Assembly (NCBI GenBank): GCA_023251515.1
Contig: JAHEYQ010000007.1
Coordinates: forward strand, 2,924 to 50,352
DNA from: Bacteroidales bacterium
GTDB taxonomy: Bacteria; Bacteroidota; Bacteroidia; Bacteroidales; JACABE01
Length of the DNA: 47,429 nt
Direction: 5' to 3'
In this document: piece by piece, positions 14,726 to 24,658 of the stretch
How positions within the stretch are numbered: position 1 is the stretch's first letter
Layout of the letters: each line of letters opens with the position of its first letter
Made by a program: the position numbers and the translations under genes
The notes under the pieces: model-generated
Seen by the model: the letters and a program-made list of their open reading frames with translations, nothing else
The model's database searches: none
Told to the model about the DNA's origin: nothing

Positions 14726-16564
14726 ATGTGTGGAATAGTAGGATACATTGGACCCAGAGAGGCATATCCAATCTTAATTAAAGGATTACACAGACTTGAA
14801 TATCGTGGATACGATAGTGCAGGTATTGCTATTTTAAACGACAAACTTAGAGTTTACAAAACAAAAGGTAAAGTTTCTGATTTAGAAAATTTTGTAAAAG
14901 ATAAAGATTTGCACGGAACTATTGGTATCGCTCACACACGTTGGGCTACACATGGTGAACCCAATGATGTAAATGCACATCCTCATTTTTCGCAAAGCGA
15001 AAATCTTGCATTAATCCACAATGGAATTATTGAAAATTATGCCATTCTTAAAGAGGAATTAATTAAAAATGGTTATACTTTTTCAAGTAATACAGATACA
15101 GAAGTCTTAATACAACTAATTGAATATATTAAGGAAACCAATAAAGTTTGTCTTTTTGATGCTGTTCAGTTAGCACTTAACCAAGTTGTAGGAGCTTATG
15201 CTATTGTTATTATTTCTAAAGATGATCATAATACTTTGATTGCTGCTCGTAAAGGGAGTCCTCTTGTTGTTGGTATTGGTGATGATGATTTTTTCTTAGC
15301 TTCAGATGCCACACCAATTGTAGAATATACAAAAAACGTTGTTTATCTTGATGATGAGGAAATTGCAATTTTAAGACGAGGTGAAGAAATACAGGTAAGA
15401 ACCATTTCCAATATAGAGAAAACTCCGATGATCCATAAACTTGAAATGAATTTGAGTGAATTGGAAAAAGAAGGATATGAGCATTTTATGCTTAAAGAAA
15501 TTTATGAACAACCCAAAACCATATTTGATAGTTGCAGAGGTAGAATACAAAAAGAGATCAGTTATATTTCTTTAGCTGGTATTATTGATCATAAAGACAA
15601 ATTTCTTAAAGCACGCAGAATTATAATCTTAGCATGCGGAACATCATGGCATTCAGGTTTGGTTGGCGAATATTTATTTGAAGAACTTGCCAAAATTCCT
15701 GTTGAAGTTGAATATTCTTCCGAATTCAGATATCGCAAACCTTTGATATTTCCTGATGATATTATAATAGCAATATCACAATCAGGTGAAACAGCTGATA
15801 CATTGGCTGCTATTGAATTAGCCAAATCTCAAGGTGCATTTATCTATGGAATTTGTAATGTAGTAGGTTCATCAATTGCCCGTGCAGCACATACAGGTTC
15901 GTTTACACATGCAGGTCCTGAAATTGGAGTTGCTTCTACTAAAGCATTTACTGCTCAAGTGGCTGTTCTTACATTGATGGCGTTGGCTATTGCACAGGAA
16001 AAGGGCACTGTTGATAATCAATTATTTAAAGAAATTGTTGATGAGTTAGAATCAATTCCACAAAAAGTTACAGAAGTTTTAAAACAAGATGATCATATCA
16101 AAGAGATTTCAAAAATTTTTACTTATGCTCGTAATTTCCTTTATTTAGGAAGAGGTTATAACTTCCCGGTAGCATTAGAAGGTGCATTAAAATTAAAAGA
16201 AATTTCATATATTCATGCTGAAGGATATCCTGCTGCTGAAATGAAACATGGGCCTATAGCACTGATTGATGCAGAAATGCCGGTTGTGGTAATTGCTACA
16301 AATCAGGGTACATACGAAAAAGTAATTAGTAATATTCAGGAAGTAAAAGCCAGAAAAGGCAAAATTATCTCTATTATAACTCAAGGTGACGTTACAGTTA
16401 AAGAACTTTCTGATTATTATATTGAAATTCCTGAAGTAAAAGAAATGTTGGTTCCTATTTTGGCAACAGTCCCTTTGCAATTACTTGCATATCACATTGC
16501 TATAAATAGAGGTTGTAATGTTGATCAACCCAGAAACTTAGCAAAATCAGTTACTGTTGAATAA
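14726..16564 (+). CDS. glmS: Glucosamine-fructose-6-phosphate aminotransferase (isomerizing)
   Basis: The 612-aa enzyme makes glucosamine 6-phosphate from fructose 6-phosphate and glutamine, the first step toward UDP-GlcNAc for peptidoglycan and LPS. The N-terminal glutaminase domain begins MCGIVGYIG with the catalytic Cys after Met removal, then GYDSAGIAI and HTRWATHG. Two SIS domains follow (CGTSWHSGLVGEYLFEELA; YLGRGYNFPVALEGALKLKE), and the tail NVDQPRNLAKSVTVE is diagnostic. It follows the DUF4270 gene by 30 bp and ends at copy B of the inverted-repeat element. No glmS ribozyme is present in the short upstream gap. Confidence 0.97.
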   Translation: MCGIVGYIGPREAYPILIKGLHRLEYRGYDSAGIAILNDKLRVYKTKGKVSDLENFVKDKDLHGTIGIAHTRWATHGEPNDVNAHPHFSQSENLALIHNGIIENYAILKEELIKNGYTFSSNTDTEVLIQLIEYIKETNKVCLFDAVQLALNQVVGAYAIVIISKDDHNTLIAARKGSPLVVGIGDDDFFLASDATPIVEYTKNVVYLDDEEIAILRRGEEIQVRTISNIEKTPMIHKLEMNLSELEKEGYEHFMLKEIYEQPKTIFDSCRGRIQKEISYISLAGIIDHKDKFLKARRIIILACGTSWHSGLVGEYLFEELAKIPVEVEYSSEFRYRKPLIFPDDIIIAISQSGETADTLAAIELAKSQGAFIYGICNVVGSSIARAAHTGSFTHAGPEIGVASTKAFTAQVAVLTLMALAIAQEKGTVDNQLFKEIVDELESIPQKVTEVLKQDDHIKEISKIFTYARNFLYLGRGYNFPVALEGALKLKEISYIHAEGYPAAEMKHGPIALIDAEMPVVVIATNQGTYEKVISNIQEVKARKGKIISIITQGDVTVKELSDYYIEIPEVKEMLVPILATVPLQLLAYHIAINRGCNVDQPRNLAKSVTVE

Positions 16565-16587
16565 ATCTGATTTTTAAACAATAAAAA

Positions 16588-16700
16588 AAGAGGCTGTCTA
16601 AAAAGGCTTAAATTGGCAATTTTACAAAATTAAATGTATTGATATTCAATATATTATTAACTTTGATAACCCATGAAATTGACTTTTTAGACAGCCCCTT
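16588..16700. mobile_element. 113-bp inverted-repeat element, copy B (MITE-like)
   Basis: This copy is identical to 10760-10872 throughout. It lies between convergent glmS and the superoxide dismutase gene. The paired ends followed by TTTTTT would form a terminator for glmS. The same TAACTTTG motif is present at 16658-16665, here pointing into the antisense strand of the dismutase gene. Confidence 0.75.
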
Positions 16701-16722
16701 TTTTGTTAAGTTTAGTTATTAA

Positions 16723-17298
16723 CTACAAACGACTGCTTACAGCATCCCAATCTACTAAATTCCAGAATGAAGCAATGTAATCAGGGCGTTTATTCTGTTG
16801 ATCAATATAATATGCGTGTTCCCATACATCACAGGTTAATAATGGCGTAAGACCATTTCTTAACGGATTGCCGGCATTACTTTCCTGAACAATAGCTAAT
16901 GAACCATCAGCAGTTTTTACTAACCATGCCCATCCCGAACCAAATAAAGTAGCAGCAGCTGTAGAAAATTTTTGTTTAAATTCATCAAAAGAGCCAAATG
17001 CTGCATTTATTGCATCCAATAATTTTCCGTTTGGTAAACCACCTCCATTAGGTTTTAAGCTATGCCAGTAAAAAGTATGATTCCATACTTGTGCACCATT
17101 ATTAAAAATTCCTCCAGTTGCTTTTTTTACAATCTCTTCCAGACTTGCATTTTCAAATTCAGTACCAGGAATGAGATTATTTAAATTATTTACATAAGCC
17201 TGATGATGCTTACCATAATGAAATTCAAGTGTTTGATTTGAAATATATGGTTCTAATGCATCTAATGCATAAGGTAATTTAGGTAATTCAAAAGCCAT
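16723..17298 (-). CDS. sodB: Superoxide dismutase (Fe/Mn family)
   Basis: The 191-aa cytoplasmic enzyme dismutates superoxide. Expected ligands are visible: H27 in [17 protein letters not shown]74 in [13 protein letters not shown], and D and H in [11 protein letters not shown] near 157-161. Gln70, just before the second histidine, is the position typical of iron-type enzymes, so Fe or cambialistic use is more likely than strict Mn; that is inferred. It lies 69 bp downstream of the S41 protease gene on the same strand and may be read from that promoter. Confidence 0.95.
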   Translation of the reverse strand: MAFELPKLPYALDALEPYISNQTLEFHYGKHHQAYVNNLNNLIPGTEFENASLEEIVKKATGGIFNNGAQVWNHTFYWHSLKPNGGGLPNGKLLDAINAAFGSFDEFKQKFSTAAATLFGSGWAWLVKTADGSLAIVQESNAGNPLRNGLTPLLTCDVWEHAYYIDQQNKRPDYIASFWNLVDWDAVSSRL

Positions 17299-17367
17299 TT
17301 TTTTTAATTTATAAAGTTTTACAATTTTTTTATTGCTTAATAAACATCTAAAGCCTTATTTGGTTCA

Positions 17368-18969
17368 TTATTTTGCCTTTTTCATTTCATCTACTGCTCT
17401 CAAAAATGCATTATCTGTCTTTAAATAAATCGGATAGAATCCTTTGTCGTCCAATAAATTTCTGGCAATAAATGCTTTTATAAGAATTTTAATTTTTTCT
17501 TGAGACTCTACAAATCCCTTTGCATCTTTTTTTACACCATTTGCCGTAGTATAATTTATAAACTCATTAAATATCAGGTTGTTAATAGTAAACTTTGAAT
17601 TAAAATCATCTACATTTTTATAAGCAGATAGTAGTTTGCGATTTTTATCAGTATATTCAAAAGCAAACTGATAAATTAAACCTTTATTGATTAACTGGTT
17701 ATAATATTCAAGGTTTTTATCGGCATGCATTGATATATAAATATCTGGCATAATTCCACCACCACCATAAACAATCTTACCTTTTGGGGTTTTGTATTTT
17801 AAAGAATCAGCAAACTTGGTTGTATCAGGCTTTTCAAATTCTCCATTTAAGTATCTCTCATTCAAATCATTCATGTATTCAGAAAGGCCATGTTCATATG
17901 ATTTTTGAATGCAACGACCGGTAGGAGTATGATATCTGGCAACCGTAAGTCGCACAGAAGATCCATCTGTTAAATTAAAAGGCTCCTGCACCAACCCCTT
18001 ACCAAATGAGCGTCTTCCAATAATTAATCCACGATCGTTATCCTGAATAGCCCCGGCAATAATTTCGCTGGCAGAAGCAGAAAATTCGTCAATAAGGATT
18101 ATCAAAGGTTCTTTTTCAAATAAGCCTTCAGATGTGGCACTTGCAATCTGTTTTGGTCGATTTTTACCTTCTGTGTAAACAATTATTTTATGAGAACTTA
18201 AAAATTGGTCAGCAACATCAATTGCAGAATTTAATAAACCACCACCATTTCCACGCAAATCGAAAATAAGTTTATTCATCCCTTTGTATTTCAGCTGAGT
18301 AAGTGCTTCATTCAATTCATTACTTGTTGTTGCAGAAAATTTACTCAATTTGATATAACCAATGTTCTTGTCAACCATATAAGAAATATCGATACTATAT
18401 GTAGGAATTACATCGCGCACAATATCAAAGCTTAGCATATGATTTACACCTCTTCTGTAAATTGCAACTTTAACTTTTGTGCCTTTTTTCCCTTTTAATT
18501 TTTTTATTACATCAGTATCTTTAATTCCAATTTTTGCTACATTTTTCCCATCAATATTAATAATTCTGTCACCGGCAAAAAGACCTGCTTTTTCCGAAGG
18601 ACCACCCGTAATTGTATTGACTACCATAATGGTATCATTCTGAATTCTGAATTGAACACCTATTCCTTCAAAGTTACCCATTAATGGATCGTTAGCATCA
18701 TTAAAATCTTCGGCAGGAATGTAAACCGAATGAGGATCAAGGCTTTCCAACATTCCGGTTATAGCTTTTTCCTGTAATTTGTCTCTTGAAATGGTATCAA
18801 CATAATCTTGTAAAACAAAATTGATTACATCATTAATTTTGTCGTATGTTTTTGATTTTAAATTAAATGTATTATTACCTGAAATTAGAATTCCAATTAG
18901 AATCCCTATAACAATTGCAATAGAAAGAAAAATCGGCAAATATTTACTTTTAATACTATTTTCGTTCAT
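17368..18969 (-). CDS. S41-family C-terminal processing peptidase
   Basis: The 533-aa protein is a Prc/CtpA-type serine protease of the periplasm. It has an N-terminal membrane anchor (about 11-30), a PDZ domain (about 85-170, with GIGVQFRIQND and AGLFAGDRIINIDGK), and an S41 catalytic domain with the nucleophile in DEFSASASE near residue 298 and the lysine in GKGLVQ near 323. I chose the ATG at 18969 over a TTG at 18999 because the signal anchor then starts normally. A substrate is not indicated. Confidence 0.93.
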   Translation of the reverse strand: MNENSIKSKYLPIFLSIAIVIGILIGILISGNNTFNLKSKTYDKINDVINFVLQDYVDTISRDKLQEKAITGMLESLDPHSVYIPAEDFNDANDPLMGNFEGIGVQFRIQNDTIMVVNTITGGPSEKAGLFAGDRIINIDGKNVAKIGIKDTDVIKKLKGKKGTKVKVAIYRRGVNHMLSFDIVRDVIPTYSIDISYMVDKNIGYIKLSKFSATTSNELNEALTQLKYKGMNKLIFDLRGNGGGLLNSAIDVADQFLSSHKIIVYTEGKNRPKQIASATSEGLFEKEPLIILIDEFSASASEIIAGAIQDNDRGLIIGRRSFGKGLVQEPFNLTDGSSVRLTVARYHTPTGRCIQKSYEHGLSEYMNDLNERYLNGEFEKPDTTKFADSLKYKTPKGKIVYGGGGIMPDIYISMHADKNLEYYNQLINKGLIYQFAFEYTDKNRKLLSAYKNVDDFNSKFTINNLIFNEFINYTTANGVKKDAKGFVESQEKIKILIKAFIARNLLDDKGFYPIYLKTDNAFLRAVDEMKKAK

Positions 18970-19022
18970 TTGAATATATTTAAGAAAAAGATGATACAAA
19001 TATTTATAAAGTTATTTAACGT

Positions 19023-19057
19023 AAAAAGCCGTTCCCAAGTATTTGAAAACGGCTTTT
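19023..19057 (-). terminator. Terminator of the tRNA-Cys transcript
   Basis: AAAAAGCCGTT and AACGGCTTTT pair around a 14-nt loop just downstream of the tRNA on the minus strand. T tracts flank both sides. Confidence 0.85.
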
Positions 19058-19063
19058 ATCTTG

Positions 19064-19134
19064 AGGTATCGAGCGGATTCGAACCGCTGTAGCCGGTTTT
19101 GCAGACCGGTGCCTAGCCACTCGGCCACGATACC
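19064..19134 (-). tRNA. tRNA-Cys (anticodon GCA)
   Basis: The minus strand folds into a standard cloverleaf: acceptor GGTATCG/CGATACC, D arm with GAGTGG...AGGC, anticodon stem CCGGT/ACCGG around CTGCAAA (anticodon GCA), and T arm GCGGTTCGAATCCGC. The discriminator base is T, as in tRNA-Cys. The 3' CCA is not encoded. It has a good promoter upstream and a terminator downstream, so it is an independent transcript. Confidence 0.97.
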
Positions 19135-19148
19135 TTGTAAAGAGTTTG

Positions 19149-19179
19149 CAAATTTAGATATTTTAGTTGAATTTACCAA
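19149..19179 (-). promoter_or_regulatory. tRNA-Cys promoter (TTG-N20-TAAATTTG)
   Basis: On the minus strand TTG (19179-19177) and TAAATTTG (19156-19149) are separated by 20 bp, with the tRNA 5' end 15 bp beyond the -7 element. It is one of the best matches to the Bacteroidota consensus in the window. Confidence 0.75.
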
Positions 19180-19221
19180 AAATTATTTATACTACATATA
19201 ACAAGAAATATTAGAAGAGAG

Positions 19222-19410
19222 TTAATCTTGCTTTGGTTTAATTTCGGTAAATTTTTTCAAACAATCTTCGCACAAACAATCCTCATAATGTAATGAGATA
19301 TAAGCTTTGTTTTCCTCATTAATTGGATATTTCATACACCAGCAATCGGCATTATGCAAACAATCAAATTCTTTTTTGCAGGATGGGCAAATTTTGTGTT
19401 TAATATCCAT
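19222..19410 (-). CDS. Small cysteine-rich CWC-type protein
   Basis: The 62-aa protein has eight cysteines in CPSC, FDC, DCWC, DCLC and EDC arrangements, matching the cysteine-rich CWC family, likely a small zinc-binding fold. Its role is unknown. It lies between the atpC terminator and tRNA-Cys on the minus strand. The internal spacing of the cysteine pairs supports it as a real gene despite its size. Confidence 0.8.
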   Translation of the reverse strand: MDIKHKICPSCKKEFDCLHNADCWCMKYPINEENKAYISLHYEDCLCEDCLKKFTEIKPKQD

Positions 19411-19426
19411 TTTAAACTTTATAAAA

Positions 19427-19448
19427 AAAGAGAACCGAAGTTCTCTTT
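19427..19448 (-). terminator. atpDC terminator
   Basis: AAAGAGAAC and GTTCTCTTT form a 9-bp stem around CGAA directly after atpC, followed on the minus strand by a T tract. Confidence 0.87.
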
Positions 19449-19457
19449 AAATTTATA

Positions 19458-19694
19458 CTATTCAGCTAAAACCAAAATTTTATTTTTCAACACTTCAACT
19501 ACTCCACCTTTAACTTCAAAAAACTGAGTTTGATTGTTTTCGTCCTGAATCTTGATTTTCCCTTTTTTCAGAACTGAAATCATAGGTGCATGATTATTAA
19601 GTATTTCAAAAGAACCATCTATACCAGGAAACTGAGCTAATTTAGCCTTCCCAGTAAAAACGGTTTCATCCGGTGTGATTATTTCTATATTCAT
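19458..19694 (-). CDS. atpC: ATP synthase epsilon subunit (short form)
   Basis: The 78-aa protein corresponds to the N-terminal beta-sandwich of the F1 epsilon subunit (IITPDETVFTGKAKLAQFPGIDGSFEILNNHAPMISVLKKG), which binds gamma and the c-ring. The C-terminal helical regulatory domain seen in E. coli epsilon is absent, as in other Bacteroidota. It follows atpD by 25 bp and ends at a terminator. The other ATP synthase genes are not adjacent. Confidence 0.93.
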   Translation of the reverse strand: MNIEIITPDETVFTGKAKLAQFPGIDGSFEILNNHAPMISVLKKGKIKIQDENNQTQFFEVKGGVVEVLKNKILVLAE

Positions 19695-19719
19695 TCAACT
19701 TAATTGTATTAAATTTGAA

Positions 19720-21616
<1,897 letters not shown>

Positions 21617-22543
21617 TTGAAAATTTATCATAAACTAAAAGATATATCGCTGTTAAACAATCCTGTGGCTACCATTGGTATGTTTGATGGGGTGCATTTG
21701 GGTCACAAGCAAATTATTGATAAACTGAAAACTACTGCTAAAACTATTGGTGGAGAATCTGTTGCATTAACGTTTGATACTCACCCTCGTATGGTATTAC
21801 AGCACGATGCCTATAAACTTAAGTTTATTAATTCGTATCAGGAAAAGATTAATCTGATTGAAAATATGGGTGTTGATCATTTGGTATTTCTTCCATTTAC
21901 CCGTGAGTTTTCGATGCAAACAACTGCTGAATTTGTAAAAAATTTTCTGGTTGACATTTTAAATATCAAAGCTTTAATAATTGGATATGATAATCGTTTT
22001 GGCAATAAAGAAAATAATAATTTCAATGAGCTCTTTAATTTAAGCCGAAATAATCATTTTGAAATTGCAAAAGCCGAAGTTAAGTCTATTGATAATATCA
22101 CAGTTAGCTCAACAAAAATAAGGGAAGCCTTAGACAAAGGAGACATAAGATTTGCAAATAAGCTTTTAGGTTATCAATATCAACTTTTGGGTAAAGTGGT
22201 GATGGGCAATCAGATAGGGCAAAAAATCGGATTTCCCACAGCGAATATCGATCTGGAAAATGATTTCAAACTAATTCCTTCTATTGGTGTATATGCTATT
22301 TTGGTTGAATATAAAGACACAATTTATAAAGGAATGCTAAATATCGGTATTCGCCCTACATTGAATATCAATAAATTATCAATTGAAGCCCATATTTTTG
22401 ATTTCAACAAAGATATTTACGGACAATACCTGAAAATTTTTCTTGTTGATAAAATACGTGATGAACAACGTTTTAACGGTTTGGATGAATTGGTAATTCA
22501 ATTACAAAAAGACAAAATATTAACTTTGGAAATATTAAAATAA
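21617..22543 (+). CDS. ribF: Bifunctional riboflavin kinase / FAD synthetase
   Basis: The 308-aa enzyme phosphorylates riboflavin to FMN and adenylylates FMN to FAD. The N-terminal nucleotidyltransferase domain has the HIGH-like motif in TIGMFDGVHLGH and the later VSSTKIREAL. The C-terminal riboflavin kinase domain has GQKIGFPTANI, GVYAI and GMLNIGIRPTLN. There is no ATG before the first motif, so TTG 21617 is taken as the start. It is the first gene of a tight run with an LRR protein (1 bp away) and a nitrilase. Confidence 0.95.
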   Translation: MKIYHKLKDISLLNNPVATIGMFDGVHLGHKQIIDKLKTTAKTIGGESVALTFDTHPRMVLQHDAYKLKFINSYQEKINLIENMGVDHLVFLPFTREFSMQTTAEFVKNFLVDILNIKALIIGYDNRFGNKENNNFNELFNLSRNNHFEIAKAEVKSIDNITVSSTKIREALDKGDIRFANKLLGYQYQLLGKVVMGNQIGQKIGFPTANIDLENDFKLIPSIGVYAILVEYKDTIYKGMLNIGIRPTLNINKLSIEAHIFDFNKDIYGQYLKIFLVDKIRDEQRFNGLDELVIQLQKDKILTLEILK

Positions 22544-22544
22544 A

Positions 22545-23138
22545 ATGAAGATTTTTACAATTATTGCATTTATTCTAATACAGTTTTCTGCCTCAGCTCA
22601 GTTGCTCTCCGAAAGACAATTGCAACAAGAACCTGTGATGACATCAATAGCAGAAGCTATCAGAAATCCGGAAAAGGCTTATCGACTTGATCTGAGCAAA
22701 CAAAAACTTAGAGAATTGCCCGATACTTTATTCAGTTTGTACAACTTACAAGAACTTAAACTTGCAAAAAACAAACTTCAGCAGATTTCGCCTAAATTAG
22801 GGAATCTGAGCAATTTGCAAAAACTAGATGTTTCGAGAAATAATCTGAGCATATTCCCGTCAAGCATTGGTAATCTGACCAATTTGACTGAAATTATTGC
22901 CAATAATAATTATATTTATACACTTCCACCCGAAATTGGCAATCTGATAAATCTTGAAAAACTTGATCTTTGGAGCAATGTCATTGATATTTTCCCAAAA
23001 GAAATTGCGAATCTGAAAGATAACTTAAAAGATCTTGATTTGAGAGTTGTATTGATAAATGAAGAAAAGCAACAAGTTATAGCTGATTTGTTGCCAAATA
23101 CAGTAATTCATTTTTCTAAAAGTTGTAACTGTCATTAA
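22545..23138 (+). CDS. Exported leucine-rich-repeat protein
   Basis: The 197-aa protein has a signal peptide (about 1-18, cleavage near SASA/Q) and about five 23-residue leucine-rich repeats between residues 45 and 165, of the LxxLPxxIGNLxNLxxLDLxxN type. The C-terminus contains a CNC motif. LRRs mediate protein binding; the partner is unknown. It starts 1 bp after the ribF stop, so the two are likely cotranscribed. Confidence 0.85.
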   Translation: MKIFTIIAFILIQFSASAQLLSERQLQQEPVMTSIAEAIRNPEKAYRLDLSKQKLRELPDTLFSLYNLQELKLAKNKLQQISPKLGNLSNLQKLDVSRNNLSIFPSSIGNLTNLTEIIANNNYIYTLPPEIGNLINLEKLDLWSNVIDIFPKEIANLKDNLKDLDLRVVLINEEKQQVIADLLPNTVIHFSKSCNCH

Positions 23139-23148
23139 AAAATAGTTT

Positions 23149-23946
23149 ATGGAAAATTTAAAAATAGCATGCATTCAAAGTGACCTGATTTGGGAAAATC
23201 CATCACAAAACTTAACTGCGTTCGACAAAAAAATTGAAGCAATTGCAGAGAAAGTTGATTTAATTTTGCTGCCCGAAATGTTCAATACTGCTTTCTCAAT
23301 AAATCCTGCAAAATGCGCCGAAAATATTAATGGAATTACATTCAACTGGATGAAAGCCAAAGCTTCAGAATGTAAATGTATAATTGCTGGTAGTATGCTA
23401 ATTAGCGAAAACAACAAATATTACAATCGTATGATATGGATGCAGCCTAGTGGAAATTATTTATTTTATGACAAACGCCACCTTTTCAGAATGAGTGATG
23501 AATTTAAAATCTTTGACGGAGGCAATCAGCGGACAATTGTTGAACTGAAAGGATGGAAAATAAATCTGAATATCTGCTACGATCTCCGCTTTCCGGTATG
23601 GAGCCGAAATACATTCAAAAATGGTAAATATGAATATGATATGATGATTTATGTTGCAAACTGGCCGGCAAGTCGTTCACATATATGGCAAACACTTCTA
23701 AAAGCCAGAGCAATTGAAAATCAAGCTTATGTAGTTGGTGTAAACCGAGTTGGTAATGATGGTTTCGGAACTCCACATTCTGGTGATTCAATGATTATTG
23801 ACCCTATTGGTAATGTGCTGAAGCAAGCAACAGCATCTATGGAAGAAACTATAATTCAAACAATTTCGGCAGATTTTATTAAAGAATTCAGAAATAAATT
23901 TACTGTAGGTCTAGATTGGGATCAATTTGAAATCAATAGATTTTGA
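23149..23946 (+). CDS. Nitrilase-family amidohydrolase (omega-amidase-like)
   Basis: The 265-aa protein has the carbon-nitrogen hydrolase catalytic triad: E43 in LLPEMFNTAF, K109 in DKRHLFRM and C143 in NICYDLRFPVWSRN. The sequence around the cysteine and the short length resemble YafV/Nit2-type omega-amidases, which hydrolyse 2-oxoglutaramate or 2-oxosuccinamate. It follows the LRR gene by 10 bp in the ribF unit. Exact substrate is inferred. Confidence 0.88.
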   Translation: MENLKIACIQSDLIWENPSQNLTAFDKKIEAIAEKVDLILLPEMFNTAFSINPAKCAENINGITFNWMKAKASECKCIIAGSMLISENNKYYNRMIWMQPSGNYLFYDKRHLFRMSDEFKIFDGGNQRTIVELKGWKINLNICYDLRFPVWSRNTFKNGKYEYDMMIYVANWPASRSHIWQTLLKARAIENQAYVVGVNRVGNDGFGTPHSGDSMIIDPIGNVLKQATASMEETIIQTISADFIKEFRNKFTVGLDWDQFEINRF

Positions 23947-23990
23947 AATTAGAATCCATCAGTTCATATATAATTCTGAATTATTATTTA

Positions 23991-23998
23991 TATCTTTG
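23991..23998 (+). promoter_or_regulatory. -7 element of the DUF3127 gene
   Basis: TATCTTTG matches TAnnTTTG, 46 bp upstream of the ATG at 24045. The -33 element is not clear. Confidence 0.5.
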
Positions 23999-24044
23999 TT
24001 GAACTTAAAATTTAAAAAACACATATCATAACATCAAGTATATC

Positions 24045-24401
24045 ATGGAATTAAACGGGAGAATTATTCTTATAAATCCGGTAGTATCTGGAGAAAGTAA
24101 AAATGGACAATGGAAAAAACAGGATTTTGTTATCGAAACCGATGCCCAATATCCCAAAAAGGTTTGTTTTACCCTTTGGGGCGATAAAATTAGCAAACTT
24201 GAAGCATCTATTGGCGAGAAGGTTAGCGTTTCTTTTGACGTAGAAAGTAAAGAATTTAATGGAAAATGGTTTACTGAAGCCCGTGCATGGATGGTAAAGA
24301 AAGAAACTACTGTTCAAAACGATTATTCTGATAATCAGATTCCTCCGTATGTTGATGCTATTCCTTTATCAGGAGAGCAAACCGATGATTTGCCTTTCTA
24401 A
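24045..24401 (+). CDS. DUF3127 domain protein
   Basis: The 118-aa protein matches DUF3127: MELNGRIILINP, GQWKKQDFVIET, PKKVCFTLWGDKI, and GKWFTEARAWMV. The pattern resembles an OB fold, and the acidic C-terminus ending DDLPF closely resembles the DDxPF tip of single-stranded DNA-binding proteins. A single-strand-binding role is therefore possible but unproven. It is a single-gene unit with its own promoter element and a strong terminator. Confidence 0.88.
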   Translation: MELNGRIILINPVVSGESKNGQWKKQDFVIETDAQYPKKVCFTLWGDKISKLEASIGEKVSVSFDVESKEFNGKWFTEARAWMVKKETTVQNDYSDNQIPPYVDAIPLSGEQTDDLPF

Positions 24402-24433
24402 AGACAAATAATTTATCTTTATTTAATGGATTA

Positions 24434-24471
24434 AAAAGGTACACAGAAAATTACTTTCTGATGTACCTTTT
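24434..24471 (+). terminator. Terminator after the DUF3127 gene
   Basis: AAAAGGTACA pairs with TGTACCTTTT, extended inside by CAGAAA/TTTCTG, followed by more T residues. Confidence 0.87.
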
Positions 24472-24658
24472 TATTTTTTATAAATAATTCCTTAAAAAAT
24501 AAGCTCATTACCTAAAAACAATTAATTTTGTAAGCTTAAAACCAAATTGTGATTTTAAACTTTGGGCAAAATAGTTTTAAAAAACATCAGAAATCACATA
24601 ATTTATTTTAGAAACATACGTTTAACATAATTATAAAAATAACTCTAATCTTTAGTTT

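Noticed and set aside
18970..18999. TTG start for the S41 protease
   Set aside because: The ATG at 18969 gives a normal short cytoplasmic tail before the membrane anchor.
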